NCBI GenBank assembly: GCA_029834535.1
Contig: JAQMWT010000040.1
Span: forward strand, 62,001-126,000
Direction: 5' to 3'
Source of the DNA: Chrysophaeum taylorii
Lineage: Eukaryota > Sar > Pelagophyceae > Pelagomonadales > Pelagomonadaceae
DNA length: 64,000 bases
Shown piece after piece: positions 1 through 12,400 of this stretch. Position 1 is the stretch's first letter; each line of letters begins with the position of its first letter. Position numbers and translations under genes: made by a program. Under the pieces are notes generated by a model. It saw nothing but the letters and a program-made list of their open reading frames with translations, was not told the DNA's origin and did not search any database.

Positions 1-281
1 AAATAAAAAGGGCTTGGGCACATAGCAAACTTTTTAAAAAGCCAGTCCGCTATGAAGGAAGGAAGGGAGGCAGGAAGATGCACGTCGAAGAGAACGAATG
101 AGCAAACTGTCAAAAGCGCCACGCACATCTCCCAAGCAAGAAAAAAAAAAGGAGAATTTATAATGGTGCCACCATCATCACCCTACATAATAATATGAAG
201 AAGGCAGTCAGTCAGTCAGTCTACCGATGTTGAAATCGGCCTTATTGCACTAAGTAGCTCCGGCGCGGGGCGTAGAAGAGA
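1..281. other. 3' flank of the anoctamin gene
   Basis: No gene is visible. The stretch is A-rich at its left end and holds a short (CAGT)n run at about 205-221. It presumably contains the 3' untranslated region and poly(A) signal of the minus-strand anoctamin gene that ends at 282. Confidence 0.5.
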
Positions 282-2808
282 CTAGACGGCCGCGCGATCG
301 GGGTTTGAGGGCATGGCGAGGCGGCGGGTCGTGTCGTGATACTCTTTTTCGAGGTTGTCGTCGAGGAGGTGGACGGTGAGATCCGGTTGGACGGTGGTGA
401 GGTTGGGTTCCCAGTCGGGCGCGTCGTCGAGGTCGACCGGATCGTCGGGAACGTTCAAGAGAACCTTGGAGGTAATGAATTCGGCGCGAGCGAGCTGCAT
501 CTCGACGTCGGGGTCGACGCGCGACGAGACGAGGTGGACGACGAATTTAGCGAAGAAGACGAGGTGCTCGAACAAAAGAAAGAGCGCGAGGCGATGGACG
601 CCAGCGAGGTTTTCGAAGAAGAGTCCGGTGAAGCAGACGAGCATGGCGTTCGTTTGGACGGCGAGGAGGGAGAGGGCGGAAATGATGGTCTGCCAGGTCC
701 CGATCGTCTCGGCGCTCGCGGGCTCGGCTCGCTTCGTCTGTTGGCAGAGTTTCCACGCGTCGACCCTAATTTCGACGTAGTTGTTTATCATCGCGAGGAG
801 GGGCGCGAGAGGAAACGCGGCCGAGAAGAGCGTCGCGTACCCGAACTGGATCATGAGCTCGACGTAATCCTTGAAGAGGGTCTCTTCGATCGTGTAGTCC
901 TGGAGCAAGAACTGTTCCTCGACCGAAGTGAGCTGGACGTAATACTCGTTATCCTCGTCTTCGTCGACGACGGCCGCGCGGTCCAGCGCGAGGTAGTTCT
1001 GGAACGCGGGCTTCCCGATCTCCTGGAGGTTGTTGACGACGAGGCCAAACCCGAAGATGGAACCGAGCTGCGCGGAGAGCTCGGCGATGCAGTCGTGGTC
1101 GTCCGCGCCCCCGACGCAGGGTGTGTCGGTGAAGGGCTTGACGAAGGCGATGTAGACGAGGGTGGAATACGAATTGACGAACGAGAACAAAACCGTCTTT
1201 AAAGCGAGGGCGTCGTCGTACTCGGATTGGGTGCGGTGGTTCTCGAGGTCGTTGAGCTTGCGCGCGACCTTGTCGTACACAAAGTTCATGGCCGAGATCT
1301 GGGCGGCCGTGATGCCGCCGAACAACGTCGGCACCGAGACGCGCCACCATCTCCTGCGTTTCTTGTAGTTGTAGACGTAGGTCTTGGATACGAACTGCGC
1401 GGCGACGAGGGCGACGACGGCGGCGACCAGAACGACGATGACGCAGTAGGCCCGGACGCACAGGCTCCGACGCTTGTGGGGTGGGACCCACCGCATGCTT
1501 CGTCCGGTCACGGGCGAGGGAACGACGCGTCCGAGGCCCGACTCGACGAATTCGAGGCGCTCGAACTCGAACTTGGCGAGGTCCTTGGAGCCCCAGCGCA
1601 TCGCGAACTGCGACTGCCGCCGCGCCCACGCGATCTCGAACGAGGTCGACCACACCGTCGCGAACAGCGCGAACAACGCGACCCCCACGGCGTTGGACGA
1701 CCGCTCGGCGGCCGACCAGACCCACGCGACGAACCCCGCCCCCGCCGCGTACGAGAGGTAGGTCGTGTAGTGGGCCACCCACGCGAAGTAGAGCGTCAGC
1801 CGCTCGCCAAAGTAGGCGGCCATGGTATCGAACGGCTGATTGTTCGGGAGCTGCCAATACCGCAGCCACTGCTGCTCGAGCTCGAACAGCTCGTCGTGGT
1901 CGTGGAGCGGGAACGCGGCGACTACGCACTTAGCTCTCTTCAGCTTTGCGATCGACAACGCCGCGCCCCCCTGGGCCTGCTCGGTCTCGATCGCGCTCTT
2001 CAGGAGCTTGATGCGGTCCGAACCCCGGAACACCGACGCCCCTCCGTACCGCCGCCACAGATCCCGACCCGCCTCGTCCTCTCGCTCGCGGTAAGCCGCG
2101 AACGCGTGCTCGAACGGCTCGTATCGGCATATCTTCTTCGGATCCCGTATCCGCAGAGGCCGCCAAACCCACTCGTCCTTCGTCCCGGGAACCTTCTTCC
2201 CCATCGACGCCTTGGACTCGAGCCGCACTGGGTCTAGCTGAAGCCGGTACTTGTTCAGAGCTGCCTGCCGCGCGAGCCGCTCTTCACTCGCGCGAACCTT
2301 CACCGCCACCTCTTCGAGCCGAGCCGTGAAGCACATCTTCGTCTCGAGACCCGCGGCGGTCAATTTCTCGACCACGCATCGCACCGAGTTCTTCCGTTGC
2401 TCCCTGCGTACCGTCTCTCCCTATTACAACGATAATAAATAAATAAATAATTACCTCGAAAGTCGCGCCGACGCCTCGTGCACCTTGAACACCAGGCACC
2501 AGTCCCAAGAATATCCGTAACGCCCGTAAAACCCGTCGCGCTCGTTCCGTCGCCACTTCTTCACCATGTTCTCGCGCGCCATCTCGATGAGCCGCCCGAG
2601 CATGTACAGCATCAGACACGCCGCCAACAGGTACGCGATACCGTACACAACCTACCACTCGTCGCTTCTTATGACATTCCTTCCTTACACCTACGATCTG
2701 CATGTACTGCTCGTCATCCGAGTCATCGTCGTTGCTACTACTACTACTACTCGTGCTGCCGGAGGGGCCCGCCGTCGTCGGGACACCCGTCGGCGCCGCT
2801 GTTGCCAT
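282..2808 (-). CDS. anoctamin / TMEM16 family membrane protein
   Basis: TMEM16 proteins are ten-helix dimeric membrane proteins acting as Ca2+-activated chloride channels or lipid scramblases. The 812-residue model joins three exons (2808-2689, 2651-2455, 2403-282) across introns of 37 and 51 bases with GTAAG..TAG and GTAAT..CAG borders. Joining them keeps one frame through the N-terminal cytosolic domain (WDWCLVFKVHEA, then VEKLTAAGLETK). YFGERLTLYFAW near residue 300 opens the membrane region. DYVELMIQFG, FPLAPLLA and NNYVEIRVDA near 615-660 form the family signature. The D/E pair of DYVE and the E/D pair of EIRVD match Ca2+-coordinating positions known in animal TMEM16A. Length is normal for the family. 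The first 35 residues are Ser/Asp-rich and probably disordered. Channel versus scramblase cannot be decided. It diverges from the giant gene starting at 3462. Confidence 0.92.
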
Positions 2809-3461
2809 TATTTTTCTTTCTTGAGGACCGCGTACGCTTCTAGTACCGCGTACCCTTCTAGTACCGCGTACCGGAACCGGGGCGTGGTGTCTGCAAGAGA
2901 TGATTACATTATCCATCAGACGACGACCACGACGACCACGACGACCACGACGACCACGACGACCACGACGACCACGACGACCACGACGACCACGACGACC
3001 ACGACGACCACGACGACGACATCAAAAAGTCAAGTCTGGGGTGTTTATTCAGGTGAGTTGAGGACCCCGAGGCGGCGCGAGTCGGTGTCGGCGGGTCCTC
3101 CGTCGAGGAGAAGGGGTCCGCCGAGGCAGGCAGGCGATGAGGAGCAATCAATGTGCCCTGCCTCACAGCAACGGCAGAGGATTAACGGACAAAGGATCCT
3201 ACGCTGACGTCACTGTGCGATATCTATTAAGAGGAGGATTCCTTGCGATGGTGAAGCCACGACTTGGTGGTACGCCGTGGATGGACCACCAAAGGAAATC
3301 CGTACACACTCGACGACCTGTGACAGGTTTCGCCGCTTGATTGAACACGAGGGCGTGAAGCTCGTGGCGGACTTGATTGCGACCTCTGCGCAGAGCATCT
3401 GCTGCTGCTTTGAGCGCGCGATCATCTCGAGAGTGAGTCACATTGCTCGGCAGCTACGACC
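2809..3461. other. divergent intergenic region with a minisatellite
   Basis: This region lies between the divergently oriented anoctamin and giant-repeat genes and must hold both promoters. A tandem array of a 9-base unit (GACCACGAC) occupies about 2921-3020. CGTACC-type short repeats lie near 2830-2875. No conserved coding stretch was found: the open frames over the array (poly-Thr, poly-Ser-Trp) are products of the repeat. Confidence 0.6.
2921..3020. repeat. 9-base minisatellite (GACCACGAC)n
   Basis: About eleven near-perfect head-to-tail copies of a 9-base unit in the divergent promoter region. It is open in several frames, giving artificial Thr-only or Trp-Ser-Ser peptides. Confidence 0.9.
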
Positions 3462-6400
3462 ATGCCCCGCGCGATGCGGTACACAACCACTCTTGGCTTC
3501 GTGATTTTGGGCCTCGCGGTCATCTACTTTCGACGCGATGCCGGTAGCGTTCCAACGTCGCCCGCGCCGAAGACAACCGCGTCAGAGACTCGCGAGAAGC
3601 AAGAGTCTGGTGGGACGAAAGCGCTGGCACCTCAACCTGCAGAGCAAATATCGCGCCGCGCACTCGACAATGACGGCTTGAGTCGCTATGTGCTTAAGTA
3701 CAGCTGGTCCTATTCCTTCGACCTTCGAACTGTCGACGATGCTCGCGCGCAATATAGCTATTATTCATACGCCACGTCGTATTTCGATCTCGACATCCCC
3801 AATCCGCAACAGCATATTTTCGATGACAATGCTCAAAGTTACATACACATGCGGACATGGTACGCATCCTCGTCGTTCAGTTATTCGTACGACAAGGTCG
3901 TATTTGGACGCCTTGCACTTTTTGACGAAGACGAAGTCGAGACAAACTTACTGCACAAGGAAACTTGGGCTGGTTGGAGCCGCAGCTTGTCGTACACTTA
4001 TGGCGCCGGTCTCGCTGCGTCAGGTTCCGCCAGTGTGGTGCTCTTTGACTACCACCAAGTTTTGCATAGCTATTCCGCGCTCTGCTACTCTGTCGCAAGC
4101 TGGAAAGGCGGCTTCCTCAGCTTAAACTACGACAGCCTAGAAGATGACGACACACTGCTGGATGTCTACACGCATAGCCATTTATGGCACAGCATTTCAT
4201 TCAGCACACTTTTCAGTCTGTCCTTTGATGCTTCTCTGCGCGACGACGACATGTTGAGTGTGTACTTGATGAAAAGTGCAGCGCAAAAAGCAAGCTACAG
4301 TCAACCTTATCTCCAGGATGGACTCGTGGATGATGATAAAGTCGCGTTAAGCTATCCAGCCCCGTCGAGTTATGCGTGGCACAGTGGTTCGTACTCGATG
4401 TCGTCTGATGGTTTGCGCAACGACGACGAGTGGGGTTTGTTCTCAATGATGAGTGCAGCGTACAGCACAAGCTACAGCCAATCTCTCTTGCTGGATGGTC
4501 TCGTCGACGACGACGCGCTGATGTTTAGCTATCCAGCCCCGTCGAGTTATGCGTGGCACAGTGGTTCGTACTCGATGTCGTTCGATGGTCTGCGCGACGA
4601 CGACGAGTGGGGTTTGTTCTCAATGATGAGTGCATCGTACAGCGCGAGCTACAGCCAATCTCTCTTGCTGGATGGTCTCGTCGACGACGACGCGCTGATG
4701 TTTAGCTATCCAGCCCCGTCAAGTTATGGGTGGCACAGTGGTTCGTACTCGATGTCGTTCGATGGTCTGCGTGATGATGATGAGTGGGGCTTGTTCTCGA
4801 TGATGAGTGCATCGTACAGCGCGAGCTACAGCCAATCTCTCTTGCTGGATGGTCTCGTCGACGACGACGCGCTGATGTTTAGCTATCCAGCCCCGTCGAG
4901 TTATGCGTGGCACAGTGGTTCGTACTCGATGTCGTTCGATGGTCTGCGCGACGACGACGAGTGGGGCTTGTTCTCAATGATGAGTGCATCGTACAGCGCG
5001 AGCTACAGCCAATCTCTCTTGCTGGATGGTCTCGTCGACGATGATGCGCTGATGCTAAGCTTTCCAACCTCGCTGAGTTATTCGAAAATATGGCATAGTA
5101 GCTCGTTTTCGATGTCGTTCGATGGTCTGCGTGATGATGATGAGTGGGGATTGTTCTCGATGATGAGTGCATCGTACAGCGCGAGCTACAGCCAATCTCT
5201 CTTGCTGGATGGTCTCGTCGACGATGATGCGCTGATGTTTAGCTATCCAGCCCCGTCGAGTTATGCGTGGCACAGTGGTTTGTACTCGATGTCATTTGAT
5301 GGTTTACGCGATGACGATGAGTGGGGTTTGTTCTCGATGATGAGTGCATCGTACAGCGCGAGCTACAGCCAATCTCTCTTGCTGGATGGTCTCGTCGACG
5401 ACGACGCGCTGATGTTTAGCTATCCAGCCCCGTCGAGTTATGCGTGGCACAGTGGTTCGTACTCGATGTCGTTTGATGGTTTACGCGATGACGACGAGTG
5501 GGGCTTGTTCTCAATGATGAGTGCATCGTACAGCGCGAGCTACAGCCAATCTCTCTTGCTGGATGGTCTCGTCGACGATGATGCGCTGATGTTTAGCTCT
5601 CCAGCCCCGTCGAGTTATGCGTGGCACAGTGGTTCGTACTCGATGTCATTTGATGGTTTACGCGATGACGACGAGTGGGGTTTGTTTTCAATGATGAGTG
5701 CATCGTACAGCGCGAGCTACAGCCAATCTCTCTTCCTGGATGGTCTCGTCGACGATGACGCGCTGATGTTTAGCTCTCCAGCCCCGTCGAGTTATGCGTG
5801 GCACAGTGGTTCGTACTCGATGTCGTTTGATGGTTTACGCGATGACGACGAGTGGGGCTTGTTCTCGATGATGAGTGCAGCGTACAGCGCGAGCTACAGC
5901 CAATCTCTCTTGCTGGATGGTCTCGTCGACGACGATGCGCTGATGTTTAGCTCTCCAGCCCCGTCGAGTTATGCGTGGCACAGTGGTTCGTACTCGATAT
6001 CGTTTGATGGTTTACGCGATGACGACGAGTGGGGTTTGTTCTCGATGATGAGTGCAGCGTACAGCACAAGCTACAGCCAATCTCTCTTGCTGGATGGTCT
6101 CGTCGACGACGACGCGGTGAAGTTTAGCTATCCAGCCCCGTCGAGTTATGCGTGGCACAGTGGTTCGTACTCGATGTCGTTTGATGGTTTACGCGATGAC
6201 GACGAGTGGGGCTTCTTCTCGATGATGAGTGCAGCGTACAGCACAAGCTACAGCCAATCTCTCTTGCTGGATGGTCTCGTCGACGACGACGCGCTGATGT
6301 TTAGCTATCCAGCCCCGTCGAGTTATGCGTGGCACAGTGGTTCGTACTCGATGTCGTTCGATGGTCTGCGCGACGACGACGAGTGGGGCTTGTTCTCAAT

Positions 6401-9400
6401 GATGAGTGCATCGTACAGCACAAGCTACAGCCAATCTCTCTTGCTGGATGGTCTCGTCGACGATTATGCGCTGATGTTTAGCTATCCAGCCCCGTCAAGT
6501 TATGCGTGGCACAGTGGTTCGTACTCGATGTCGTTCGATGGTCTGCGCGACGACGACGAGTGGGGCTTGTTCTCAATGATGAGTGCATCGTACAGCGCGA
6601 GCTACAGCCAATCTCTCTTGCTGGATGGTCTCGTCGACGACGACGCGCTGATGTTTAGCTCTCCAGCCCCGTCGAGTTATGCGTGGCACAGTGGTTCGTA
6701 CTCGATATCGTTTGATGGTTTACGCGATGACGACGAGTGGGGTTTGTTCTCAATGATGAGTGCATCGTACAGCACAAGCTACAGCCAATCTCTCTTGCTG
6801 GATGGTCTCATCGACGATGATGCGCTGATGTTTAGCTATCCAGCCCCGTCAAGTTATGCGTGGCACAGTGGTTCGTACTCGATGTCGTTCGATGGTCTGC
6901 GTGATGATGATGAGTGGGGTGTGTTCTCAATGATGAGTGCATCGTACAGCGCGAGCTACAGCCAATCTCTCTTGCTGGATGGTCTCGTCGACGACGACGC
7001 GCTGATGTTTAGCTCTCCAGCCCCGTCGAGTTATGCGTGGCACAGTGGTTCGTACTCGATATCGTTTGATGGTTTACGCGATGACGACGAGTGGGGTTTG
7101 TTCTCGATGATGAGTGCAGCGTACAGCACAAGCTACAGCCAATCTCTCTTGCTGGATGGTCTCGTCGACGACGACGCGCTGATGTTTAGCTATCCAGCCC
7201 CGTCGAGTTATGCGTGGCACAGTGGTTCGTACTCGATGTCGTTTGATGGTTTACGCGATGACGACGAGTGGGGCTTCTTCTCGATGATGAGTGCAGCGTA
7301 CAGCACAAGCTACAGCCAATCTCTCTTGCTGGATGGTCTCGTCGACGACGACGCGCTGATGTTTAGCTATCCAGCCCCGTCGAGTTATGCGTGGCACAGT
7401 GGTTCGTACTCGATGTCGTTCGATGGTCTGCGCGACGACGACGAGTGGGGTTTGTTCTCAATGATGAGTGCATCGTACAGCACAAGCTACAGCCAATCTC
7501 TCTTGCTGGATGGTCTTGTCGACGATTATGCGCTGATGTTTAGCTATCCAGCCCCGTCAAGTTATGCGTGGCACAGTGGTTCGTACTCGATGTCGTTCGA
7601 TGGTCTGCGCGACGACGACGAGTGGGGCTTGTTCTCAATGATGAGTGCATCGTACAGCGCGAGCTACAGCCAATCTCTCTTGCTGGATGGTCTCGTCGAC
7701 GACGACGCGCTGATGTTTAGCTCTCCAGCCCCGTCGAGTTATGCGTGGCACAGTGGTTCGTACTCGATATCGTTTGATGGTTTACGCGATGACGATGAGT
7801 GGGGTTTGTTCTCAATGATGAGTGCATCGTACAGCGCGAGCTACAGCCAATCTCTCTTGCTGGATGGTCTCGTCGACGACGACGCGCTGATGTTTAGCTC
7901 TCCAGCCCCGTCGAGTTATGCGTGGCACAGTGGTTCGTACTCGATGTCGTTTGATGGTTTACGCGATGACGACGAGTGGGGTTTGTTCTCAATGATGAGT
8001 GCATCGTACAGCGCGAGCTACAGCCAATCTCTCTTGCTGGATGGTTTCGTCGACGACGACGCGCTGATGTTTAGCTCTCCAGCCCCGTCGAGTTATGCGT
8101 GGCAAAGTGGTTCTTACTCATTGTCGTTCAATGGTCTGCGCGATGACGACGAGTGGGGCTTGTTTTCGATGATGAATGCAGTGTACAGCGCGAGCTACAG
8201 CAGTTCTTTCCAGCTAGATGAGCTCGTCGACGACGACGCGTTGATGTTTAGCTATCCAACCTCGTTAAGTTATACGAAAGTATGGCATAGTACCTCGCTT
8301 TCGATGTCGTTCGATGGTCTGCGTGATGATGACGAGTGGGGCTTGTTCTCGATGTTGAGTGCAGCGTACAGCGCAAGCCACAGCCATTCTTCCTTGCTGG
8401 ATGGTCTCGTCGACGATGACGCGCTGATGCTAAGCTATCCAACCTCGCTCAGTTATGCGAAGCTGTGGCAACGTGGTTCTTACTCAAAATCGTTCAATGG
8501 TCTGCGCGATGACGACGAGTGGAGCTTGTTTTCGATGATGAGTGCAGAATATAGCGCGAGCTACAGCCAATCTCTCCAGCTAGATGGTTTCGTCGACGAT
8601 GACGCGCTGATTATTAGGTATCCATTATCGATTAGTTATCCGAGCATATGGCACGGCGGTTCGTACTCGATGTCTTTTGAGGGTCTGCGCGATGACGACG
8701 AGTGGGTTTTGTACTCGATGATGAGTGCAGCGTACAGCACGAGCTACAGCCAATCTTTCTTACTGGATGGTCTCGTCGACGATGACGCGCTGATGTTTAG
8801 CTATTCTACCTCGTTAATTTTTGCGAGCGATTGGCACAATGGTTCGTACTCGATGTCGTTTGATGGTCTGCGCGATGACGACGAGTGGCGTTTGTATTCA
8901 AGGATGAGTGCAGCGTACAGCGCGAGCTACAGCCAATCTCTTCTACTAGATTTTCTCGTCGACGATGACGCGCTGATTTTTAGCTATCCATTCTCGCTTA
9001 GTTATGCGTGGCACGGTGGTTCATCCTCGATGTCATTTGATGGTCTGCACGATGACGACGAGATGGGTTTGTACTCGACGATGAGTGCAGCGTACAGCGC
9101 GAGCTACCGTCAATCTTTTCTGATAGATGGTCTCATCGACGACGACGCGCTCATGTTTAGCTATCCTACCTCGCAGAGCTATGCGAACACGAGGCATATT
9201 GGCACGAGGCATATTGGTTCGTATTTCATGTCGTTCGATGAGCTTCGCGATGACGACGGGTTGAATGCTTACTCGATGAGTGCAGCGTACAGCGCGAGCT
9301 ACCGTCAATCTTTCTTGATAGACGGTCTCGTTGACGACGACGCGCTCGTGTTTGGCTATTCTGCCTCGCTGCGTTATACGGACGCAGGGCTTAGCGGTTT

Positions 9401-12400
9401 GTTCTCCATATCGTTTGATGCGCTTCGTGATGACGACGAGCTGCGTGCGTACTCGATGCGGAGTGCAAGGCACAGTTCGAGCTATGTCCAATCTCTTCTG
9501 TTGAATAGTTTCGTGGACGACGACGGGCTCGTATTTAGCTATCCTGTTTCGCAGAGTTATTATGCAAACGCAAAGCGCATTGGCTCATATTCTACGTCGA
9601 CTTATGATCTGCACGATGATGACGAGCTGAGTGTGTACTCGCTTAAAAGTGGAGATTACAGCGCAAGCTACAGTCAATCTCTCCTGCTGGATGGACTTGT
9701 CGACGACGACTCAATTGTGTATAGCTATCCTGACTCGCTTAGTTATGCGAATGCACGGCACAGTGGCTCGTACTCCATCCTGAATCTTGGTATTCGCGAT
9801 GGCGACGAATTGGACCTCTACTCTTTTAGTAGTGCAGCATATCGTGCGAGCTACAGCCATTCTCAAGCGCTGGATGGACTCGTCGATGACGACGCGCTCA
9901 TGTTGAGCTATCACTGGTTGCGGAGTTATGCGAATGCATGGCACAGTGGTTCGAATTCCATGTCATTCCTAGGTCTTCGCGACGACGACAAGCTGGGTGT
10001 GTACTCCAGAAGAGATGAATTTTTCAGTGCAAGCTACAGTCATTCACTCCTGCTTTATGAACTCGTCGACGACGACACGCTCTTGTTAAGCTACGCCGCT
10101 TCGACTAGTTACGCGTACGCTTGGTATAGCGGGTGTTATTCTGTGTCAATGGAGCGCCTTCGCGACGACGACGAGTTGCGTGCGTTCTCGACAAGAAGAT
10201 CACGTTACAGCTTGAGCTATAGCCAATCATTCTTGCTTGATGGACTTGTCGACGACGACGCTCTCATGTTTAGCCATCCCGTGTTGTTCAGTTTTGGGAG
10301 TGCTTGGTACAGCAGCTCATTTTCCTCATCGTTTTATGGTCTTCGCGATGATGATGAGTCTGGTATGTACTCTCTGAGGAGTGCGACTCGTAGGAAGAGC
10401 TACAGTCTATCACACCAGAATGGATTCGTCGATGACGATGCGCTTATGTTTCCCTATTCTGCATCGCTCGGCTTCGGCCGGGGCTGGCGCGGTGGCTCAT
10501 ATTCCTTGTTGTTTGAAGGTCTTCGCGATGACGACGGTTTGGGTGAGTTCTCTTCGAGAAGTACATTCTATAGCACGAGGAACAGCCAATCTCACGTGAT
10601 GGATAGACATCTTGACGATGATGCGCTGCTGTACTCGTTGGGAAGTGCCGGAAACACTGTGAGCTATAGTCAATCACTCTTGCTGGATGGACTCGTTGAC
10701 GACGACGACGCACACATGTTTAGCTATTCCATGTCGCTCGGCTTCTCACGCTTCTGGCAAGGCGGCTCATATTCAATGTCGTTTCATCGTCTTAGCGACG
10801 ACGACGAGTTGGATACGTTCTCATTGAGAGTTGCGGCGAATATCGCGAGCTATAGTCAATCTTACCTACCGAATGGTCTCGCGGATGATGACGATCACAT
10901 GTTTAGCTACTCCACTTCGCACAGCTTCACCCGGTTCTGGTATGGTGACTCTCATTCCATGTTGTTCGATGGTCTTCGCGATGACGACGAGTTAATTGTG
11001 CATTCGCTTAAAAGTGCAGGGTATAGTGCGAGCTTTGGTACCTCCTACCAGGCAGCTGGGTTCGGCGACGACGATGCTCTAGTGTTTCGCTATGCCACTT
11101 GGCTCAGTTATGCGAGCGCCTGGCACAGTCAGTTAACTGGTCCTAGCTACGGCGACGATGTTGTTCGGGTCTTCTCATTCAGCACGAGCTTAGGCATTTC
11201 GTACCGGTTGGATGGGCTTGCAGACGATGATGCGCTGGATTTCGAATATCCCGCTTCATTCAGTTATGGGAGTGCCTGGCATAGCCAGTCATTCGGCCCA
11301 AATCTCGACGACAATGCCCTTGGCGTTTTCTCATTCAGCACCAATCGATTCAGCGCAAGTTTCGACGCTTCGTACCAGCGTAGGAGCATGCAAGATGATG
11401 ATACCTTAAGTGCACACTCATTGAAATCCACTGGGTACGGGACCAGCCTGAGCACCTCGTACATGCCAATTGCTCTAATGGACGATGACGCAATGGGTCG
11501 TCACAGCACTAGTTTGGAGTTCGATCAATCCTACTACTCATTCTTCAGGGAGTCAATCGCTACGACTGCATTCACGGATGATGATGCAGTCGACAGTTAC
11601 TCCATGTTCAAGAGCTCCTTTGGCTCAGCTTACAGCGTGTCATCCGAAGCAACCTTCTTGCTGGACGATGACACGGTCGCGAGTTATCGCACCTCTCACG
11701 ACTACAATTTTGCAGGATATAGCGCCTCGTTCAAAAAAATGGTCGAAGTCTACGGGCTGAGCACCACGTTCTTGAGCTATTCTTGGTCAGGGTATGTGAC
11801 GAGCGAGTTGAGAGACGACGACGCAGTGAACTATGCGTGGAGCTACGGTTCTGACAGAAGCTACACCTCCTCTTTCCGCTTTGGCAATTTCCTGGGAGGC
11901 TATGAAGAACTCATGCCTCTGGCTTCTCCTTACTTGCTTTCGAGCTTGTCGTACAAAACCGATGGTCTGGTTGACGACGACGCACTCGGAGATGGAAGTT
12001 ACGACATATCGTACTCTTCAGGCACTTTTTTTGCCAACTATCATAGCGCCGTGCTGGAGCCTTCATTCAGCATGAGCTTCAACCCATCGGATGGCACGGA
12101 TAGGATGATGGATGACGATTTAGCCAAGAAAAGAAGCTACAGCTATGATTTTCGCACGTCACCAAAAGACAGCTATCAGACGCTTGTGATACCCGACGTG
12201 TCCACATGGTACAGTACCTCGCTAGGCGAATCATTTGGTTTCATGACCGACGATGACGCTCTCGGCTCATTTTCACATGACAAGTATATGTTTGCGTCTT
12301 ACACTTTTTACTTCACGATTGAGGATTCTGTGGACGACGCCGACTCGCTCAGGTACTCGTCAAACATCGGGACGTTCTCTGCGAGCTATGGCACTGGTGT

